Shown: positions 5,820 through 8,778 of the stretch, piece by piece
Layout of the letters: every line of letters starts with the position of its first letter
How positions within the stretch are numbered: position 1 is the first letter of the stretch
Origin: an uncultured Bacilli bacterium
GTDB lineage: Bacteria; Bacillota_I; Bacilli_A; RF39; UBA660
Length of the DNA stretch: 8,778 bases
NCBI GenBank assembly: GCA_947628325.1
Contig: CANQZL010000058.1
Coordinates: 1 to 8,778 of the forward strand
Direction: 5' to 3'
Translations under genes and position numbers: made by a program
The notes under the pieces: model-generated
Databases searched by the model: none
What the model was told of the DNA's origin: nothing
What the model saw: only the letters and a program-made list of their open reading frames with translations

Positions 5820-7547
5820 ATGAAAAAATTTTGGTATATTATTAGTATTATATTTGTAATTTTTATGGTTGACAATGTAAATGCTGCGTCTTTAACTGTT
5901 AAAGCTAGTTCTACAGCAGTTGTAGTAGGTAATAATGTTACAATAACTGTAGGATTCAGTGGTGAAGCAGATGCTTGGGAATATGAATTGAGTTATGATG
6001 CTAATTTATTTAGCTTAGTAAGTCCATCTAGTCCACATATACTTGGTGGTATTTTGGCTGGTAATAAAGAGGTTAATTTTGTTTTAAAAGCTCGAAATAG
6101 TGGTACAGCAACTTTTACTTTAAAAGGTGTTTCCGTTTTAGATTCCTATGCTAAAGAGATACAAACCTCTGTAAATTCTGTTAAGGTAACTTCAAGAACA
6201 CAAGCAGAAATTCAAGCAAGTTATAGTACTAATGCCTTTTTATCTAGTTTAAGTGTAAATGGTTATGAATTATCACCAGCATTTAATAAAAATACAACAT
6301 CTTATTCATTAGAAGTTGAAAATGAAGTAGATAAAGTAATTATAAGTGGAGCGAAAGAAGATAGTAAAGCTTCTGTATCAGGGTTAGGTGAAAAAGAACT
6401 AACTGAAGGAATAAATAAGTTTAATATAGTTGTAACAGCTGAGAAAGGCAATAAGAAGACTTATACAATAGAAATAAATCGTAAATTATTAAATCCAATA
6501 TATGTAAAAGTAGATGATAAAGAATTATCTGTTGTAAGAGATGCCGAAGCTTTGGAAGTTCCATCATATTATACAAAAACAGAAATTCAAATTAATGAAG
6601 ATATTGTTCCAGCTTTAAAAAGTGATATAACTAAATTAACATTAGTTGGTTTAAAAGACGAAGAAGGTAATATTAATTTATATGTTTATAATGATGTTAC
6701 AGTAACTTATAATTTATATAAACAAGTTAATAGTTCAGAATTTGTTTTTATTCCTGAAATAGTAACTGATATGATAGATGGTTATGAAACAGTTAAAGAA
6801 ATAGAAATAAATGATACTTTAATTGATTCTTATACTAATTCAGAAGATAGTGACTTTGTTTTACTTTATGGTATGAATGCTAGTACAGGGGAAACAGCTT
6901 GGTATAAATATGACTTAAAAGAAAAGACTTTCCAAAGATATTTTGAAGAAAATATAGAAAGTAATTCAAGTAAAGATTTGTACTTTTATTTAACGATTAC
7001 TTTTGGTGCTGTATTAGGATTAACTATTTTACTATTGATAATATTAATTGCTAAAAATTCTTCTATTAGAAAAAAGAATAATAAATTAATAGAAATGTTA
7101 AAAGAAAAAAGAAATTCTAATAATAGTAAAGAAAAAATAAGTAATGAAGTAGAAGTAAAAGAAAAGAAAGAAGAAATAAATAATTCTTTATTAGAAGAGG
7201 ATCCTATTATAGAAAATAATGATGATAGTTTAAATGAGACTATGTCTGATACTGAATTCTTTGGTAGTCCACGAAGAGATAGATTAAGTAATGATGAAGA
7301 AAAAGAAGATTTAGATGATGGGTTGTCTCAAAGAGAAAGACATCGTGCTAATAAGAGGAAGCTTGAAGAATTAGAAAAAGGTAAGAAAGAAGAACTTGAA
7401 GAAGAAATAAAGATTGAAGAAATAAAAGAAGAAGATATCAAAGATAAAAAAGAAATGGAAGATGAAGATTCTTCAGCATCAAAACAAATTAATAAGAATG
7501 TTAAAGCAACTAAAAAAAATAAAAAAATGAAGAGAAAAGGCAAGTAG
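5820..7547 (+). CDS. Membrane-anchored cohesin-like surface protein with cadherin-like module and charged cytoplasmic tail
   Basis: A 575-residue single-pass protein. A signal peptide (1-22/23, VNA-A) is followed at ~24-125 by an all-beta domain that reads like a cohesin: VVVGNNVTITVGFSG, then WEYELSYDANLFSLVS, then VNFVLKARNSGTATFTLKGVSV. Cohesins bind dockerins. Residues ~136-221 are a cadherin-like beta-sandwich, the same family as in the upstream hydrolase. Residues ~225-385 form a region I do not recognise, with a GETAWYKYDLKEKTFQRY motif just before the membrane. One membrane helix (~386-411) leads to a cytoplasmic tail of about 160 residues, rich in Lys/Glu, probably partly coiled coil (~505-545), ending in a Lys-rich tip. 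It has no cysteines, no SLH repeats and no LPXTG. It lies 11 bp after the dockerin-bearing hydrolase, and its role is probably to hold that hydrolase at the membrane. The membrane topology is clear; the cohesin call is by eye and could be another Ig-like fold. Confidence 0.85.
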   Translation: MKKFWYIISIIFVIFMVDNVNAASLTVKASSTAVVVGNNVTITVGFSGEADAWEYELSYDANLFSLVSPSSPHILGGILAGNKEVNFVLKARNSGTATFTLKGVSVLDSYAKEIQTSVNSVKVTSRTQAEIQASYSTNAFLSSLSVNGYELSPAFNKNTTSYSLEVENEVDKVIISGAKEDSKASVSGLGEKELTEGINKFNIVVTAEKGNKKTYTIEINRKLLNPIYVKVDDKELSVVRDAEALEVPSYYTKTEIQINEDIVPALKSDITKLTLVGLKDEEGNINLYVYNDVTVTYNLYKQVNSSEFVFIPEIVTDMIDGYETVKEIEINDTLIDSYTNSEDSDFVLLYGMNASTGETAWYKYDLKEKTFQRYFEENIESNSSKDLYFYLTITFGAVLGLTILLLIILIAKNSSIRKKNNKLIEMLKEKRNSNNSKEKISNEVEVKEKKEEINNSLLEEDPIIENNDDSLNETMSDTEFFGSPRRDRLSNDEEKEDLDDGLSQRERHRANKRKLEELEKGKKEELEEEIKIEEIKEEDIKDKKEMEDEDSSASKQINKNVKATKKNKKMKRKGK

Positions 7548-7557
7548 CCTTTTTTTC
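7535..7557 (+). terminator. Intrinsic terminator overlapping the stop codon of the cohesin gene
   Basis: The stem AAAAGGC (7535-7541) with GCCTTTT (7547-7553) encloses a 5-nt loop, and the T run extends to 7556. The upstream arm is inside the last codons and the TAG stop (7545-7547) sits at the loop and the start of the downstream arm. It should end the hydrolase-cohesin operon and separate it from the transferase gene. Confidence 0.85.
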
Positions 7558-7592
7558 ATTAGAAAAATATTTATGTTTTAAAGTAAATATCG

Positions 7593-7598
7593 TATAAT
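7593..7598 (+). promoter_or_regulatory. Predicted -10 box of the TagO-like gene
   Basis: A perfect TATAAT lies 16 bp before the start ATG region, after the operon terminator. The hexamer 17 bp upstream (TTTATG, 7570-7575) is a weak match to TTGACA. Transcription would start near 7605, giving almost no leader ahead of AGGTGG (7605-7610). That is tight, so the true start site may be slightly different. Confidence 0.45.
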
Positions 7599-7614
7599 AA
7601 TATTAGGTGGTTTT

Positions 7615-8688
7615 ATGAGATTTGAAGTAAATGGGTATAATGTATTTGTTATAGTATTAGTAACTTTTTTTACGAGTGCATTATTAGTACCTTTAATAAA
7701 AAAAGCAGCTATTCATGTTGGAGCTATGGATATACCAAATGCTAGAAAAGTTCATACTCATCCAATTCCACGTATGGGAGGTTTAGCTGTCTTTGCTTCT
7801 TTCTTATTAGGATATATGTTATTTGCAAGGAGCTCAGTTCAAATGTTATCTATCTTAATAGGAGGATTTATTATTGTATTAACAGGAATATTTGATGATA
7901 TTAAACCAGTTCCAGCTAAAATAAAATTTTTATTACAAACTGTTGCTGCTTGCGTTGTGGTATTTTATGGAAATATTGTATTACATCATGTAGATATTTT
8001 AGGACTTTCTTTTGATTTCCCTAAACCAGTTGATTATGTTGTAACAATTTTCTTTATTTTAGCTATAACAAATGCTATTAATTTAATTGATGGATTAGAT
8101 GGATTATCATCTGGAGTATCTTCTATATATTTTGCAACAATTGCTATTATCGCTTATATTTTAAATAAAATGCAAGGTTTGGATACTATTCTTTCATTAA
8201 TTATGTTAGGAGCAGTATTAGGATTTCTAGTTCATAATTTTCATCCAGCTAAAATATTTTTAGGTGATACAGGAAGCTTATTTATAGGTTTTACGATAAG
8301 TGTAATTGCCTTATTAGGATTTAAAGCTGCTACCTTAACTTCTTTAATTATTCCTTTAGTAATTCTTGCTATTCCTATATTTGATACAATTTTAGCTATT
8401 TTTAGAAGACTATTAAAGGGAGAAAGTATTGGTACTCCCGATAAAGATCATTTTCATCATCAGTTATTAAAAATGAAATTTGGAGTTAGAACTACTGTTT
8501 TAATTATATATGCTATAAATATTTTATTTGCTAGTGTTTCAATATTTTTCGTTTTAGGTGACTCAAAATTAGCAATGGCTATATATATAGTCTTAATGAT
8601 TCTTTTATTATTCTTAGTAATGAAAACAGATATATTATTTCATCATAATAAAGAAAATGAAAATAAATTAAAAGAAAAGAAAAACTAA
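7615..8688 (+). CDS. tagO: Undecaprenyl-phosphate glycosyl-1-phosphate transferase, TagO/WecA type
   Basis: This 357-residue polytopic protein, about the length of Bacillus TagO, belongs to the MraY/WecA/TagO family. These enzymes move a sugar-1-phosphate (GlcNAc-1-P for TagO/WecA) from a UDP-sugar to undecaprenyl phosphate, the first membrane step of teichoic acid or related polymer synthesis. All family motifs are present: IPNARKVHTHPIPRMGG (40-56), GIFDDIKPVPAKIKF with Asp94-Asp95, NAINLIDGLDGLSSG with Asn156, Asp159 and Asp162, FLGDTGSLF with Asp218, and PDKDHFHHQLL with His279, His281 and His282, the basic HxHH loop. The HFHH loop and lack of a pentapeptide-type signature favour TagO/WecA over MraY. 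About ten hydrophobic segments are visible. Start ATG 7615 has AGGTGG 4 nt upstream. It sits in its own unit between terminators. The exact sugar substrate and the final polymer are not shown by the sequence. Confidence 0.94.
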   Translation: MRFEVNGYNVFVIVLVTFFTSALLVPLIKKAAIHVGAMDIPNARKVHTHPIPRMGGLAVFASFLLGYMLFARSSVQMLSILIGGFIIVLTGIFDDIKPVPAKIKFLLQTVAACVVVFYGNIVLHHVDILGLSFDFPKPVDYVVTIFFILAITNAINLIDGLDGLSSGVSSIYFATIAIIAYILNKMQGLDTILSLIMLGAVLGFLVHNFHPAKIFLGDTGSLFIGFTISVIALLGFKAATLTSLIIPLVILAIPIFDTILAIFRRLLKGESIGTPDKDHFHHQLLKMKFGVRTTVLIIYAINILFASVSIFFVLGDSKLAMAIYIVLMILLLFLVMKTDILFHHNKENENKLKEKKN

Positions 8689-8709
8689 ACCAGGTGGTTT
8701 GTTTTTTTT
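8687..8709 (+). terminator. Intrinsic terminator of the TagO-like gene
   Basis: AAACC (8687-8691) pairs with GGTTT (8696-8700) around a 4-nt loop, followed by GTTTTTTTT. The hairpin starts within the TAA stop codon. The stem is short, but the T run is strong and placement right after the gene supports it. Confidence 0.72.
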
Positions 8710-8714
8710 AATAT

Positions 8715-8735
8715 GTTTGACCAATAAGGTCAAAC
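8715..8735. repeat. Perfect 8-bp inverted repeat GTTTGACC / GGTCAAAC
   Basis: Eight perfectly paired bases on each side of a 5-nt AATAA loop. It is not followed by a T run on either strand (A's follow on plus; ATATTA follows on minus), so it is not a standard terminator. It could be an operator, a processing signal, or part of the repeat structure that continues to the window end. Confidence 0.6.
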
Positions 8736-8742
8736 AAAAATC

Positions 8743-8759
8743 TGCCGGCTATGCCGGTA
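8743..8759. repeat. GC-rich hairpin with CCGGC / GCCGG arms
   Basis: A 5-bp all-GC stem (8745-8749 with 8753-8757), extended by one wobble and one A-T pair, with a TAT loop. It stands out sharply in this AT-rich window and is non-coding as far as can be seen. The sequence runs to the window edge, so a larger element cannot be excluded. Confidence 0.55.
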
Positions 8760-8778
8760 TGAATATAAAAGCAGTAGC

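Noticed and set aside
7328..7543. A 71-residue minus-strand Ser/Phe-rich frame
   Set aside because: It is the complement of Glu/Lys-rich codons in the cytoplasmic tail of the cohesin-like protein, which automatically reads as Ser/Phe/Leu.
8687..8778. Possible start of a CRISPR array or tRNA gene at the right edge
   Set aside because: Only one copy of each palindrome is visible, with no spacer-repeat periodicity, and no tRNA arms such as GGTTCAAATC are seen.

Overview
The window is very AT-rich, with A/T-ending codons and AAGGAGG-like ribosome binding sites. All genes read cleanly in the standard code, with tryptophan as TGG. Cell-wall genes of Gram-positive type (TagO-like, LCP, SH3/glucosaminidase) point to a low-GC Firmicutes/Bacilli-type bacterium. 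An uncultured gut Bacilli or Erysipelotrichia-like lineage would fit, but that placement is an inference from composition and gene style. Nothing in the window identifies the species.

Layout: positions 1-636 hold the 3' part of an IS3-family insertion sequence, with a truncated DDE transposase and its right terminal repeat. It ends 4 bp from the stop codon of a minus-strand metallophosphoesterase (641-1489). Upstream of that gene on the same strand, across a terminator-like hairpin, lies a LytR-CpsA-Psr (LCP) envelope protein (1539-3653). A 178-bp divergent promoter region follows. On the plus strand comes a two-gene operon: a secreted SH3/glucosaminidase ending in a dockerin-like module (3832-5808), then, 11 bp later, a membrane-anchored protein with a cohesin-like ectodomain (5820-7547). 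A terminator closes this operon. A separately promoted TagO/WecA-type glycosyl-1-phosphate transferase follows (7615-8688). The last 90 bp hold a terminator and two palindromes, one of them unusually GC-rich.

How the genes fit together: the region is about envelope building. TagO-type enzymes start an undecaprenyl-linked wall polymer, and LCP proteins attach such polymers to peptidoglycan. The glucosaminidase would cut peptidoglycan. The most interesting reading is that the last domain of the hydrolase (dockerin) docks onto the first domain of its operon partner (cohesin). That partner is fixed in the membrane by one helix and has a roughly 160-residue charged cytoplasmic tail. This would be a small, non-cellulosomal cohesin-dockerin system that holds a wall hydrolase at the membrane. 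The domain assignments are by eye and the interaction is a hypothesis.
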